A stretch of 64,000 nt of DNA, taken from NCBI RefSeq assembly GCF_014646115.1, contig NZ_BMMV01000001.1, positions 484,084 through 548,083 of the forward strand, given 5' to 3'. The notes under the pieces were generated by a model. That model did no database searches, had not been told where the DNA came from, and worked only from the letters and a program-made list of their open reading frames with translations. Below are positions 1-9,148 of the stretch, one piece after another (positions within the stretch are counted from its first letter, which is position 1; each line of letters begins with the position of its first letter). The position numbers were made by a program, and so were the translations under genes. This DNA is from Streptomyces camponoticapitis. Lineage in GTDB: Bacteria > Actinomycetota > Actinomycetes > Streptomycetales > Streptomycetaceae.

Positions 1-1263
1 GCCGCCCTGGTGGCGGTACCGCACGCCGCACCGGCCGGCGCCGAACCCGTTCCGAGTACCGAACCCACTCCGGGCGCCGAAGCGGTTCCGGGCTCCGGTC
101 CCCGCGCCGACGGCGCCCCGCGCAGCGTCTCCGAACTGCTCACCGAGCTGCGGAAGCTGTACCGGCTGGCCGAGGAGGCCACCGAGGCGTACAACGCCAC
201 CGAGGTGAAGCTCACCGCCCAGCAGGCCAAGGCGAAAAGCGTCGGTACCGGCCTCACCGACGCCCGCAAGGCGCTGGTCCGCAGCCGGGCCGAGGCCGGG
301 CGTCTCGCCCGTCAGCAGTACCAGGGGACCTCCGAACTCTCCTCCTACATCCAGCTGTTGCTCTCGAATGATCCCCAACACGCCCTGGATCAGAAGCATC
401 TGATGGACCGTGCGCAGGGCGACCGGCTGTCCACGATCGCGCGGCTGACCAACGGCGAGAGGCGGGCCGACACCCTCGCCGCCCGGTCCCGGGAGGCGCT
501 CTCCGAGCAGCAGGCACTCGCCGCGAAGCAGAAGAAGCAGCGCGACGCCGTCCGAGCGAAGCTGGCGGACGTCGAGAAGATGCTCGCCTCGCTCACCACC
601 GGGCAGATCGCCGCGATCGCCGAGCGCGAGGACGCCGAGACGGACAAGGCGCAGGAGAAGCTGATCACTTCCGGCGCCCTCGGCGACGCCGCGCCCCCGG
701 CCGAGACGGATCCGGGTACGGAGACGGCGGCAGGGACGGGGACGGGGACGGGGGCCTCGTCAGGGAGTGCGACCGGCGGCCTCGTCAGGAGCCTGCGGGC
801 TCCGTCGGCCGACGGCGACGAGGCGCTGACGTACGCCGTCGGCCAGATCGGCAAGCCGTATCTGTGGGGCGCCGAAGGCCCGGAGTCGTACGACTGCTCG
901 GGGCTGACCTCGCAGGCCTGGGCGCGTGCCGGGGTGAGCGTGCCCCGCACGAGCCAGGAGCAGTGGGCCGGGCTGCCGCGGGTGAGGCTGAGCGAGCTGC
1001 GCCCCGGCGATCTGGTCGTGTACTTCCCGAAGGCCACCCACGTGGCGATCTACCTCGGCGAGGGGAAGGTCGTCCACGCCCCGCGCCCCGGGGGCCGGGT
1101 GAAGGTCTCCCCCCTCGCCTCGAATCCGCTGCTCGGCGCCGTACGGCCGGACCCGGGCGCCGGGGCGCTCGACGCGCGGTCGTACGAGCCGCCGGAGCTT
1201 CCGGCGGGTGCCACCGCGGGCGACGACACCGGCAACAACTCCCCCACCGGGCCGACGGGTTGA
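1..1263 (+). CDS. NlpC/P60 (C40) cell-wall hydrolase, truncated at its N-terminus by the window edge
   Basis: A secreted endopeptidase predicted to cut peptidoglycan stem peptides. The reading frame is open from base 1, and the first residues (AALVAVPHAAPAGA) look like the end of a signal peptide, so the true start lies before the window; the GTG at base 10 is only an internal codon. Counting from that GTG, residues about 40-215 form a long charged helical/coiled-coil stretch, about 225-260 are a Gly/Thr/Ala linker, and about 268-385 form the NlpC/P60 domain. The catalytic Cys296 (YDCSGL), His344 (THVAIYLG) and a third His356 (VHAP) are all present. This layout is the usual one for Streptomyces RipA-like hydrolases. 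The gene converges on the monooxygenase gene, with only 16 bp between the two stop codons. Confidence 0.9.
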   Translation, partial: AALVAVPHAAPAGAEPVPSTEPTPGAEAVPGSGPRADGAPRSVSELLTELRKLYRLAEEATEAYNATEVKLTAQQAKAKSVGTGLTDARKALVRSRAEAGRLARQQYQGTSELSSYIQLLLSNDPQHALDQKHLMDRAQGDRLSTIARLTNGERRADTLAARSREALSEQQALAAKQKKQRDAVRAKLADVEKMLASLTTGQIAAIAEREDAETDKAQEKLITSGALGDAAPPAETDPGTETAAGTGTGTGASSGSATGGLVRSLRAPSADGDEALTYAVGQIGKPYLWGAEGPESYDCSGLTSQAWARAGVSVPRTSQEQWAGLPRVRLSELRPGDLVVYFPKATHVAIYLGEGKVVHAPRPGGRVKVSPLASNPLLGAVRPDPGAGALDARSYEPPELPAGATAGDDTGNNSPTGPTG

Positions 1264-1279
1264 CCCGAACAGGCCGGCG

Positions 1280-2524
1280 TCAGCGGGCCGCGCGCCCGCC
1301 GACCGCCGCGAGATAGGCCCTGGTCCTCTCTCCGTCGTAGAAGAAGTCCTCGAAGTCCGACGGGTCGTCGAAGCCGTTCGCGAACCGGTCGGCGACCGGC
1401 TGGAGCCGGCCCGCCGCCTCGAACATGTCCAGCACATGCGCCGGCGGCGGCCCCAGCATCGTGTTCGTCCACCTGGTGGTGTGCCGCGCGCTCTCCCAGT
1501 GGCGCTCGAACGTCGCCCGCATCCACGCCTCGTCGAACTCCCGGTCGCCGTGCGCCAGGATCGACTCCAGGTACGAGGCGGCGCATTTGGCGGCGGAGTT
1601 GGAGCCCTGTCCGGTGACGGGGTCGTTCGCCACGACGACGTCGGCGACACCGAGGACCACTCCGCCGCCCGGCAGCCGCCCGACGGGGTTTCGGACGGTG
1701 GGCGTGTAACGGCCGGACAGGGTGGCGTTGGCGTCGGTCAGCTCGACCTTCGTGGCCCGCGAGTACTCCCAGGGCGTGTACCGCTCCATCAGCTCCAGCG
1801 TCAGCGAGAGATGGTCGGCCGGATCCTTGATGCCCTGGAAGACATCGACCGGGCCGCCCGGTATGCCCTCCCAGAACAGGATGTCAGCGCGGCCGGTGAC
1901 GGTGAGCGTCGGCATCACGAACAGCTCGCCCACTCCCGGCACGAGATTGCAGCGGACGGCCTCCAGCCCGGGGTGTTCGGCGCGCGGGCCGAGCCCGTGG
2001 ACGTACGCGACGGAGAGCATGCGCCGCGGCGTGTCGTACGGGGAGCGGGCGGCGTCCCTGCCGAACATCGCGACCAGTTCGCCCTTGCCGGCCGAGACGA
2101 GGACGAGGTCGTACGTACGGGCGAAGTAGTCGAGGTCGGACACGGCCGCACCGTGGATGACGAGCTGGCCGCCGCGCTGGGCGAACGTCTCCATCCAGCC
2201 GGCCATCTTGACCCGCTGGTCGACGGACTGGGCGATCCCGTCGAGCCTGCCCAGCCAGTCGGTCGCGCGGGAGGAGTCGGGCGCGGCGACCGAGACGCCG
2301 AGTCCCTCGACGCGCGGGGCCTGGGACTCCCAGAAGTTGAGCCCGAGGTCCCGCTCGTGCTGGAGCGCTGTGTGGAACATGCACTGGGTGGACATGACCC
2401 GGCCGGACCTGATCTCGTCCGCCGTACGGTTGGACATCAGGGTGACCTCGTACCCGTACGACTGGAGTCCGAGGGCGAGCTGGAGGCCGGACTGTCCGGC
2501 ACCGACGACGAGTATCTTCCGCAT
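1280..2524 (-). CDS. Styrene/indole monooxygenase (StyA-like) family flavoprotein
   Basis: A 414-residue FAD-dependent protein of the single-component-oxygenase type that normally receives reduced FAD from a separate reductase. The N-terminus carries the Rossmann dinucleotide motif GAGQSGLQLALGL. The length and the mid-protein segments (around FWEGIPGGP and the NDPVTGQGSN flavin-contact motif) fit StyA-like proteins, which are about 410 residues. No StyB-like flavin reductase is encoded nearby. The gene starts 43 bp after the stop of cvnD on the same strand, so it is probably the last gene of the conservon operon. Its substrate is unknown; the family covers styrene, indole and other aromatic alkenes, and substrate cannot be read from sequence. 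Confidence 0.85.
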   Translation of the reverse strand: MRKILVVGAGQSGLQLALGLQSYGYEVTLMSNRTADEIRSGRVMSTQCMFHTALQHERDLGLNFWESQAPRVEGLGVSVAAPDSSRATDWLGRLDGIAQSVDQRVKMAGWMETFAQRGGQLVIHGAAVSDLDYFARTYDLVLVSAGKGELVAMFGRDAARSPYDTPRRMLSVAYVHGLGPRAEHPGLEAVRCNLVPGVGELFVMPTLTVTGRADILFWEGIPGGPVDVFQGIKDPADHLSLTLELMERYTPWEYSRATKVELTDANATLSGRYTPTVRNPVGRLPGGGVVLGVADVVVANDPVTGQGSNSAAKCAASYLESILAHGDREFDEAWMRATFERHWESARHTTRWTNTMLGPPPAHVLDMFEAAGRLQPVADRFANGFDDPSDFEDFFYDGERTRAYLAAVGGRAAR

Positions 2525-2567
2525 GGCGGGTTCTCCGTATGTTGCTGCCTGCTTGCCTGCTGTCGGG

Positions 2568-3209
2568 CTATTCGGGGGCCGCTTCGAGGGCGTGGCCGAC
2601 CAGGGCCAGCAGCGTTTCGACGACGGGGATCCGCATGCGCGCGTCCATGGTCGTCACGGGCACGCGCGCCGGCACCGACAGTGCCTCCCGCACGTCCCGG
2701 ATCTCGTACGACTCCGTGCCCTCGAACTGGTTGACGGCGACGACGTACGGCAGGCCGCGGCTCTCGAAGTAGTCGAGCGCCGGGAAGCAGTCGGAGAGCC
2801 GGCTGGTGTCGGCGAGGACGACGGCGCCGATCGCGCCGCGCACCAGGTCGTCCCAGAGGAACCAGAAGCGCTGCTGGCCGGGGGTGCCGAAGAGGTACAG
2901 CACGAGGTCGTCGTCGAGCGTGAGCCGGCCGAAGTCCATCACGACGGTGGTGGTCGTCTTCTCCGGGGTCGCCGTGAGGTCGTCGATGTCCTCGCCGGCG
3001 CTCGTCATCACGGCCTCGGTGCGCAGCGGCCTCACCTCGGAGACGGATCCCACGAAGGTCGTCTTGCCGACGCCGAAGCCCCCGGCGACCACGATCTTGG
3101 TCGCTGTGGGGGCCCTGCTGCGGTCCAACTGCCAGTCGCGCAGCCCTTCTTCGGAGGCGTCGTCCGTCGTGCCGGACGCCCGTGACAGGTCAGAGACGGC
3201 GGAGTCCAC
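2568..3209 (-). CDS. cvnD: Conservon small GTPase-like ATP/GTP-binding protein (CvnD)
   Basis: The Ras-like nucleotide-binding member of a conservon, a four-protein membrane-associated switch often compared with eukaryotic G-protein signalling. P-loop GGFGVGKTTFVGS, switch II-like FGTPGQQRF and the base-recognition segment VNQFEGTE are all visible. I start at the GTG at 3209 (V-D-S-A-V-S-D), which overlaps cvnC by 20 bp and gives 213 residues. The longer frame from 3248 would only add an Arg/Cys/Trp-rich stretch lying over cvnC. The Gln of the PGQQ motif suggests intrinsic GTPase competence. Transcribed with cvnABC and the StyA-like monooxygenase. Confidence 0.93.
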   Translation of the reverse strand: MDSAVSDLSRASGTTDDASEEGLRDWQLDRSRAPTATKIVVAGGFGVGKTTFVGSVSEVRPLRTEAVMTSAGEDIDDLTATPEKTTTTVVMDFGRLTLDDDLVLYLFGTPGQQRFWFLWDDLVRGAIGAVVLADTSRLSDCFPALDYFESRGLPYVVAVNQFEGTESYEIRDVREALSVPARVPVTTMDARMRIPVVETLLALVGHALEAAPE

Positions 3210-3648
3210 CCAGCACCCTCTCCAGCAGCGCCCGGTCCGGATGACCACTGCCGTGGCCCGTCCCGTACACCCGGATCCTCCCCTGGTCGGCCAAGTCGCT
3301 GAGCAGCACCCGGACGACCCCCAGCGGCATTTTCAGCAGCGCCGAGATCTCGGCGACGGTCCGCATCCGCGCGCACAGCTCCACGATGGCGCGCGTCTCC
3401 GGCATGGTGCGGCGCGCGGCGGCGCCGCTCGGCGGCTCCTTGTGCTCCTCCGAGTGCTCCGACGCCTCCAGCGCGGCGACGAACGTCTCGACCAGCAGCA
3501 CGTGGCCGAAGCGCGTGCGGCCGCCGGTCAGTGAGTACGGCCGTACTCGCGCGGCGCGGCGGTCGGGGACACGCACCGGCAGGCGGCGGGCGCGCGGCCC
3601 GCCGCCCGGGAATCCGCGGCCGGATCCGGCCGCGGACACCGATGTCAT
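3190..3648 (-). CDS. cvnC: Conservon DUF742 protein (CvnC)
   Basis: A 152-residue DUF742 protein, the third member of the conservon. The first ~45 residues are low-complexity Gly/Arg/Pro. The DUF742 core follows (about residues 46-150) and ends in the typical winged-helix-like segment running from RAIVELCARMRTVAEISALL through GVVRVLLSDLADQGRI. DUF742 proteins are cytoplasmic partners of CvnA/CvnB; their biochemical role is not settled. The start overlaps the cvnB stop as ATGA (3645-3648), and the 3' end overlaps cvnD, so translation of the whole set is probably coupled. Confidence 0.93.
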   Translation of the reverse strand: MTSVSAAGSGRGFPGGGPRARRLPVRVPDRRAARVRPYSLTGGRTRFGHVLLVETFVAALEASEHSEEHKEPPSGAAARRTMPETRAIVELCARMRTVAEISALLKMPLGVVRVLLSDLADQGRIRVYGTGHGSGHPDRALLERVLGGLRRL

Positions 3649-4127
3649 CGGGCACTCTCCATCGATCTGCGCAACTCGCCGCGGAGTTCGGGCGTGAGCA
3701 CATGCCCGGCGCGGCCGACGAACACCGCCATGTGGTACGCCACGACGTGCATGTCGCAGTCGGCGCCGGCGTGCAGGCCGAGCAGTGAACCGTCGCTGAT
3801 CGACATGACGAAGACACTGCCCTCCTCCATGGCGACCATGGTGTGCTTCACGCCCCCGCCGTCCATCAACTCGGCCGCGCCGAGGGTGAGACTGCTGATG
3901 CCGGAGATGACGGTGGCCAGGTCGGAGCTGGAGCCGCGGGGACTCTCGCTCCCGCCCGCCGCGTCCGCCGCCTCGTGCTGGGCCGGGTCCGAGGAGAGCA
4001 GCAGCAGTCCGTCGGAGGAGACGACCGCGACGGAGTGTGCCCCTCGCACCTCCTGCACGAGATTCGTCAACAGCCAGTGGAGATTGCGGGCTTCGCTACT
4101 GAGTCCGAATGTTCCGGTCGCCGTCAA
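3645..4127 (-). CDS. cvnB: Conservon Roadblock/LC7 domain protein (CvnB)
   Basis: A 160-residue Roadblock/LC7 protein, the GTPase-associated scaffold of the conservon, by analogy with MglB-type regulators. The Roadblock fold is recognisable from NLHWLLTNLVQEVRGAHSVA and SSDGLLLLSS through DLATVISGISSLTLGAAELM to HVVAYHMAVFVGRAGHVLTP. It starts inside the cvnA stop codon (ATGA, 4124-4127) and its own stop overlaps the cvnC start, so the order cvnA-B-C-D is intact and fully overlapping. A Gly/Ser insert (around residues 55-65) separates the first strands. No membrane segment is seen. Confidence 0.94.
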   Translation of the reverse strand: MTATGTFGLSSEARNLHWLLTNLVQEVRGAHSVAVVSSDGLLLLSSDPAQHEAADAAGGSESPRGSSSDLATVISGISSLTLGAAELMDGGGVKHTMVAMEEGSVFVMSISDGSLLGLHAGADCDMHVVAYHMAVFVGRAGHVLTPELRGELRRSMESAR

Positions 4128-7000
4128 CTGCGTGCCTCCTCGACAGTTTCCCCCGTCTCGTCCGTCCGTCCTCCGGTCGCCTCCGCCGCGTCGTCCTGCT
4201 GCCGCGGTACTGAACTGGTCTGCGCTGGGCCGGTCTGAACCTGGCCGGTCTGCTTCTGCACTTCGGTCTGCTCCAAGAGCTCGGCATCGGCGTCGCGCCT
4301 GCCGTCCTTGGCCCCTCGGTGAAAGCCACCGAGCCTGCGGCGCAACGCGTCCGCGTCGACGCTACCCGTCCGGTCGGCCGACATGACGCCCGGCGTGAGG
4401 ACTTTGGGGCTGCGCTTCGGGAGTCCCTTGTCGGTGACGGCGTCCGCGGACGCGTCGGTGGAGGGCTCCTCCTCGTCCGTCCCGTACGGCTCGGCCGGGT
4501 CGTCCGCTCCCGTCGCCTCCTGCGTCCCGGTGAACTCGTCGTGCCCTTCGTCCGTTTCGTCCGCGACGCGCTCGTGCGCCTCGGGACCGATGGCGTACGG
4601 GTCGTCGGCGGGCGCCTCGCGGACCGGCTCCTCGTCCTGGGTGACGAGCGGGTCGCGGCCCGAACGGCCCGGCAGGGCGTTGGAGTTGGCCTCCGCCGCC
4701 GACCCCGGCAGCTGCACCTGCGGCGCCGCGCCAGCCGCCGTCGAGCGGTGCGGACCCGCGACCGGGAGAGCCGCCGGAAGCAGCGCCGCCGGCAGTACGA
4801 CGGTGGCCACCAGCCCGCCCTGCTGCTGCTCGCGCAGCGTGATCCCGACACCGTGGCGCGTGGCGAGCAGCGCGGCCATGTGCAGGCCGAGCCCGTCGCC
4901 CTCGCCGTCGGTGACGGGCGCCCCGGACCCGGCCTTCGCCGGCTTCCCGGGCTTCCCGTTCTTGGCCGGCCGCGGCTGGTGCGCCCCCGGGTCGGCGAGC
5001 CGCTCGTTGAGTTCGGCGACCCGGGCGGCCGGCATACCGATGCCCTTGTCCTGCACGGAGAGCGTCACGTCGCCGTTCTCCAGCCGCCAGCCGGAGAGCT
5101 CGACCTGGGCGTCCGGCGGCGAGAACGAGGTGGCGTTCTCCAGGAGTTCGGCGACGAGGTGGCTGATGTCGTCAGCGGCTGATCCGGTTAGGTGGGCGTT
5201 GGGCGGCAGCGACAGGATGGTGACCCGCTCGTACTTCTCGATCTCGCTGACGGCCGCCCGCAGGACGTCGACGAGCGGTACGGGGCCCGCGTAGCTCGCG
5301 CCCTGCTCGTGCCCGGCGAGCACCAGCAGGTTCTCGCTGTGCCGGCGCATGACGGTGGCCAGGTGGTCGAGCTGGAAGAGGACGCCGAGCCGGTCCGGGT
5401 CCTGCTCGCGCTCCTCCAGGGTCTCGATGACGCCGAGTTGGCGTTCCACGAGGCCGAGTGTGCGCAGCGAGAGATTGACGAACGTGTGGTGGACGGTGTG
5501 CCGCAGCGCTTCGAGCTGTGCGGTGATCTCGGCGGTCCGCTCCTGGAGTTCGGTGCGCTGGTCGGCCATGGCCTGCCGGGCGCCGATCAGTCCGGTGCGG
5601 TCGCTGTTGAGCTTGTCGGCGCGCGCGGAGATGTCGAGGAGCTTGCCGTGCAGGCTGTTGATCGACCGTACGACCTGGCCGAACTCGTCGTTGCGGCCGG
5701 TGAATCGCACCGGTTCCCCGGTCGCGGGCTCGGAGGCCAGGCGGGCCGCTCCGATACGCAGGACGGCGAGCGGCCGGGTGAGCGTACGGGCGACGGCGGT
5801 GGACGCGCCGACGGCGACGATCAGCAGGCCGCCGAGGAGCGCGATGCTCACCTCCAGCGAGGTGACCCCGTCGTCGCGCAGCGCCTCCAGGCGCTTGAGC
5901 TGGGCGGAGCCGATGCCGGACTCGACACCCCGCATCTGTTCGATACGGCTGGACAGCGACGAGTCGACCTTCTCCTGGTTGGCGTCGCGGTCGCCGTCGG
6001 AGAGTTCGGGCCGGTCCGCGAGGCTGGAGAGGTACTTCTCCGCCGCGGTGACGTCGGGCCCGGTGACGGTCGTGGCCAGGGAGTCGCGCGCCTTGGCGCC
6101 CGCCGACTGGTCGAAGTCGGCGAGGGAGGCGAGTTCACGGACACGGGCCTGCTGGGCGGCGGCGCTGAGCGCGTCGCGCGTGCGCTCGCTCTCCGCCTTG
6201 TCGTCACCGCCGTCGTCGGACTGGACGGGCAGGCCGGTGACGGGGTCGAACCGCGGCTCCGCGCTCTCGGGCTCCGGGACGGCGAGCGCGGCCAGCAGCA
6301 GGCCGCGGGTGGCCGACGCCTGCTCCACCGCGCGGCCGAGGGCGGCGGGGGCGCGGGTGCCGTCGACGGCCCCGGGGGGCGTCTGCTCGGCGACCTCGTC
6401 GCCGAGGGCGTGCAGCTTGGCGATGACGTCCGTGTACGCCTGGTAGGCCTCCAGGGCGGTGCCCTTGCCGGTCAGGGCCGTGCGGCGGATGGACGGGACG
6501 GTGGAGAGGTCCCTGCGCAGACCGGTGGAGGCGACGGCGTCGATCTCGTCGATCTGCCTGTCCACGCGGGTGGCGGGGGCGGCGCCGGGCGCGCTGTCGG
6601 TCCCCTCGCCCTCCTCGGCCTTGTCGCCGTCGTTCTCGGCGTCCTGGCGGCCTCCGGCGATATGGACGACGACCTCGTCCCGCTCGTCGGCGAGCGAGTG
6701 GGCCAGGACGGCCGTCTGCCGGTTGAGCTCGGCGAGGGTGACCAGGCTCTGGGCGTCGTTCAGCTCGGACGAGGCGCTCAGGACGGCGGGCACGCCCGCC
6801 GCCACGACGGTGACGCCGACGACGGCGACCGCGGTGACGAGCCGGGTGCGTACGCGTACGGGCCGTCCGGCGGGAGTCCCGGTCACGTCCACTCCGGCGG
6901 ACTCCGGCGTCCCCGCCTTACGGGGCTCTACCGAGCCCTGGGACCCGCCGCGCGTGCCGCCCTTGCCCCGAGGCCGCTTCTTCTGCACCGGTGCTCGCAT
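4124..7000 (-). CDS. cvnA: Conservon sensor histidine kinase-like protein with NIT domain (CvnA)
   Basis: A 958-residue membrane sensor. A basic N-terminus precedes TM1 (about 54-76), an extracytoplasmic nitrate/nitrite-sensing-type helical domain (about 80-375), TM2 (about 380-402), a HAMP-like segment, a dimerisation region and an HATPase domain. That domain has an N-box (VAELLENATSFSP), a G1 box (QDKGIGMP) and a G2 box (GDGLGLHMAALLA). A ~240-residue acidic, disordered C-terminal tail follows, long for the family. No classical HisKA phospho-acceptor box is obvious, which is normal for CvnA proteins that signal to CvnB-D rather than to a response regulator. The ATG at 7000 opens onto a 470-bp divergent intergenic region that probably carries the operon promoter. 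Confidence 0.93.
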   Translation of the reverse strand: MRAPVQKKRPRGKGGTRGGSQGSVEPRKAGTPESAGVDVTGTPAGRPVRVRTRLVTAVAVVGVTVVAAGVPAVLSASSELNDAQSLVTLAELNRQTAVLAHSLADERDEVVVHIAGGRQDAENDGDKAEEGEGTDSAPGAAPATRVDRQIDEIDAVASTGLRRDLSTVPSIRRTALTGKGTALEAYQAYTDVIAKLHALGDEVAEQTPPGAVDGTRAPAALGRAVEQASATRGLLLAALAVPEPESAEPRFDPVTGLPVQSDDGGDDKAESERTRDALSAAAQQARVRELASLADFDQSAGAKARDSLATTVTGPDVTAAEKYLSSLADRPELSDGDRDANQEKVDSSLSSRIEQMRGVESGIGSAQLKRLEALRDDGVTSLEVSIALLGGLLIVAVGASTAVARTLTRPLAVLRIGAARLASEPATGEPVRFTGRNDEFGQVVRSINSLHGKLLDISARADKLNSDRTGLIGARQAMADQRTELQERTAEITAQLEALRHTVHHTFVNLSLRTLGLVERQLGVIETLEEREQDPDRLGVLFQLDHLATVMRRHSENLLVLAGHEQGASYAGPVPLVDVLRAAVSEIEKYERVTILSLPPNAHLTGSAADDISHLVAELLENATSFSPPDAQVELSGWRLENGDVTLSVQDKGIGMPAARVAELNERLADPGAHQPRPAKNGKPGKPAKAGSGAPVTDGEGDGLGLHMAALLATRHGVGITLREQQQGGLVATVVLPAALLPAALPVAGPHRSTAAGAAPQVQLPGSAAEANSNALPGRSGRDPLVTQDEEPVREAPADDPYAIGPEAHERVADETDEGHDEFTGTQEATGADDPAEPYGTDEEEPSTDASADAVTDKGLPKRSPKVLTPGVMSADRTGSVDADALRRRLGGFHRGAKDGRRDADAELLEQTEVQKQTGQVQTGPAQTSSVPRQQDDAAEATGGRTDETGETVEEARS

Positions 7001-7470
7001 TCTCGACTCGTCCGCCCATGAGGCGGAGATGACGTCCGGTCAGATCCGGATAACCCCTCCACCCCTGGCACGGCTTCCGACCATTCCAGCGTTTCTCGGA
7101 GGGGGCGCGTATCGGCCGCTCCGCCACCTGAACGAGTGAACATCAAGGAGGAGTTGGCGAACAACTCGCGCGGGCGCGCGTCGTGGACGCGCACGGTGCG
7201 GCGGTTGGAACTTACGCGTGAGCTTTGGCAGGATGCCGGGCCACATCGTCACGGAGCCGACCCTTCCGGGCGACTCGGAGACGGGGCTCCGGCGCTCCGC
7301 GCGGACGGTACACCGAGGTGCGCGGCGGCACCGGGCGGCACTGCCGGTACGGGGTGTATGCCCCGGTACGACGCCGGCCCGTCGGAGGGCGCGAAAGACG
7401 CACGGAAGACGCTCGGACGCGGCGCGGGCGCCGGGCGGAGCCGCGCGGAGTCTCGGGCAGACTTGGGTCC
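7001..7470. other. Divergent intergenic region between cvnA and the PP2C-like gene
   Basis: This 470-bp stretch separates two divergent genes. I see no credible coding frame: the open frames crossing it are short, rich in Arg/Gly/Pro and without ribosome-binding sites. It should hold the promoters of both flanking genes. A CAGACT sequence ends about 8 bp before the downstream ATG at 7471 and no Shine-Dalgarno sequence is visible there, so that transcript could be leaderless. I could not pick out a convincing -35 element. Confidence 0.5.
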
Positions 7471-8256
7471 ATGCGCATCGACATCGCCACCGCCCCCGGC
7501 AGCCACCCACGCCCGAACGAGGACTGGACCGCCGTGGCCACGCCCTCGGCGGGGAGCGGCGGCACGCTGATCGCGCTGGACGGTGTGACGCCTCCGCGAA
7601 CCGGCGGCGACGGCTGTGTGCACGGCGTGCCATGGTTCACCTCACGACTGGGCGGCGCGCTGACCGAACTGTCCGCTTCCCGGCGGGAGATGCCCCTCAC
7701 CGACGTGCTCGGGGAGGCGATCCGGCGTACGGCCGACGCCCACCGGGACACCTGTGACCTTTCTCACCCCCGAACGCCCCAGGCGACGGTCGTCATGGTG
7801 CGCTGGGACGCGGGGACGGTCGAGCATCTCGTCCTCTCGGACTCGACCCTCCTCCTGGAGTCGCCGGCCGGCGAGGTGCGGGCCGTCGTGGACGACCGGC
7901 TGGACCGCATTCCGCGCTCGGTCCGCCGCCAGGCCGCCGCGACGGACGCGCTGCGCAACACGGAGGGCGGCTTCTTCACCGCGGCCGTCGACCCGGACGT
8001 GGCGGCGAAGGCCGTGACGGGGCGTACCCCCGCCTCGGAGGTACGCGCCCTGGTGGCCCTGACCGACGGCGCGGCGCGCTGGGTCGAGGTGTTCCGGGAG
8101 GGCGACTGGGCGGACTGTCTGGCGCTCGTCAGGAAGAGCGGCCCGCAGGAGCTGATCGACCGGGTACGGGCGGCGGAGTCCGCCGACCCGGACGGGGTGG
8201 CCTTCCGGCGTGGCAAGGCGTACGACGACGCGACCGTCGTGTACGTGGAGCCGTGA
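7471..8256 (+). CDS. PP2C-like protein phosphatase domain protein
   Basis: A 261-residue protein resembling the single-domain PP2C/SpoIIE-type phosphatases of Streptomyces. Visible markers are the N-terminal NEDW segment, LIALDGVTPP (metal-binding Asp equivalent), VEHLVLSDSTLLL, LVALTDGAARWVE and the terminal AYDDATVVYVEP. Together these follow the order of PP2C metal-site motifs, although the N-terminal motif is degenerate. I chose the ATG at 7471 because upstream in-frame residues are Arg-rich and non-conserved in character; no Shine-Dalgarno is seen, which fits a leaderless message. It is a stand-alone gene between the conservon and a convergent marR gene. Its substrate is unknown. Confidence 0.75.
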   Translation: MRIDIATAPGSHPRPNEDWTAVATPSAGSGGTLIALDGVTPPRTGGDGCVHGVPWFTSRLGGALTELSASRREMPLTDVLGEAIRRTADAHRDTCDLSHPRTPQATVVMVRWDAGTVEHLVLSDSTLLLESPAGEVRAVVDDRLDRIPRSVRRQAAATDALRNTEGGFFTAAVDPDVAAKAVTGRTPASEVRALVALTDGAARWVEVFREGDWADCLALVRKSGPQELIDRVRAAESADPDGVAFRRGKAYDDATVVYVEP

Positions 8257-8286
8257 GCGCCTTGAGCGCGGTGAACCCCCCGCTCG

Positions 8287-8314
8287 GCCCCGTCCCGCCG
8301 GCGTCGGGACGGGC
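8287..8314. terminator. Hairpin between convergent PP2C-like and marR genes
   Basis: A 9-bp stem (CCCGTCCCG at 8289-8297 with its complement at 8305-8313) and a 7-nt loop lie between the two convergent stop codons. There is no strong T-run, as is common in Streptomyces terminators. Confidence 0.55.
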
Positions 8315-8349
8315 TCAGCTCACGGCCGCCCAGCTCCCGGCGCGGGCGC

Positions 8350-8853
8350 TCAGCTCGCCGCGCGGGCGTTCAACTGGTGCAGCAACCGCGCCAGTTCGGC
8401 GACCTCCGCCCGGTTCCAGTCCGCGAGCTTGCGCACGTACCGCTCGCGCCGCGCGTCCCGCACCCGCCGGAAGCGCGCGAGACCCTCGGCCGTGAGCCGG
8501 ACCAGCGAGGCGCGCCCGTCGGCGGGGTCGGGCTCCCGCGTCACCAGTCCGAGCCCTTCCAGCGCGTGCAGTTGACGGCTCATCGTCGCCTTGCCGACGC
8601 CGAAATAGACGGCGAGATCGGTCGCCCGCTGCTGGCCCGTCTCCTCCAGGCGCACGAGAAGTCCGTAGGCGGCCGGCTCCAGTTCGGGGTGGACCTCGCG
8701 GGCCATCTCTCCGGAATTGGCTCTCGCGCGCCGCAGAAAGACGGCCAACTCCCGCTCCAGCGCCAGGAATTCGCTGTCGACATCACTTTTCCCGGCCGGT
8801 TCGGGTTCATTCGCCGTACTGTCTCCGTGCACGTCAGCACCCATAACACCCAT
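8350..8853 (-). CDS. MarR family transcriptional regulator
   Basis: A 167-residue winged-helix repressor. After a ~25-residue polar N-terminus, the MarR fold is clear: the dimerisation helix (LERELAVFLRRARANSG), then the winged HTH (about residues 75-120) with RATDLAVYFGVGKATMSRQL as the helix-turn-helix, LGLVTREPDPADGRASLV as the wing, and the C-terminal dimer helix. Met1 and Met4 are both possible starts. The gene is monocistronic. Downstream it converges on the PP2C-like gene; upstream lies a 226-bp region before the lon terminator. No effector can be inferred. Confidence 0.9.
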   Translation of the reverse strand: MGVMGADVHGDSTANEPEPAGKSDVDSEFLALERELAVFLRRARANSGEMAREVHPELEPAAYGLLVRLEETGQQRATDLAVYFGVGKATMSRQLHALEGLGLVTREPDPADGRASLVRLTAEGLARFRRVRDARRERYVRKLADWNRAEVAELARLLHQLNARAAS

Positions 8854-9079
8854 CGCGAGCTTTCCCGCTCCTGAAAGTTTCCGACGCCGGGACCCATTGC
8901 CCCAGCTCGGTCATTATTTCGCAGGTTTATACCAACGTCGGCGGCCCGAGGTCCTTCCCCCGCTCCGTTCCACCCGCGTCGCGTCCTCCGCAGCACAGAT
9001 GTTGACATGTACACACCCTGTTGCGGCAGGCCCGGACGGTCGCCCGGAGCCGCGAGTTCCTGAACACGTACGAGTCACG

Positions 9080-9124
9080 AACGAGGTGGGCCCCCGGCAC
9101 CGAGTGCCGGGGGCCCACCTCGTT
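9080..9124. terminator. Strong terminator hairpin downstream of lon
   Basis: A perfect 21-bp inverted repeat (9080-9100 and 9104-9124) with a 3-nt loop, 25 bp after the lon stop codon. On the + strand it runs into TTTT. It is nearly certain to end lon transcription and could act in both directions. Confidence 0.9.
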
Positions 9125-9148
9125 TTCAGCTGTCACCGGTCTTCGCCG

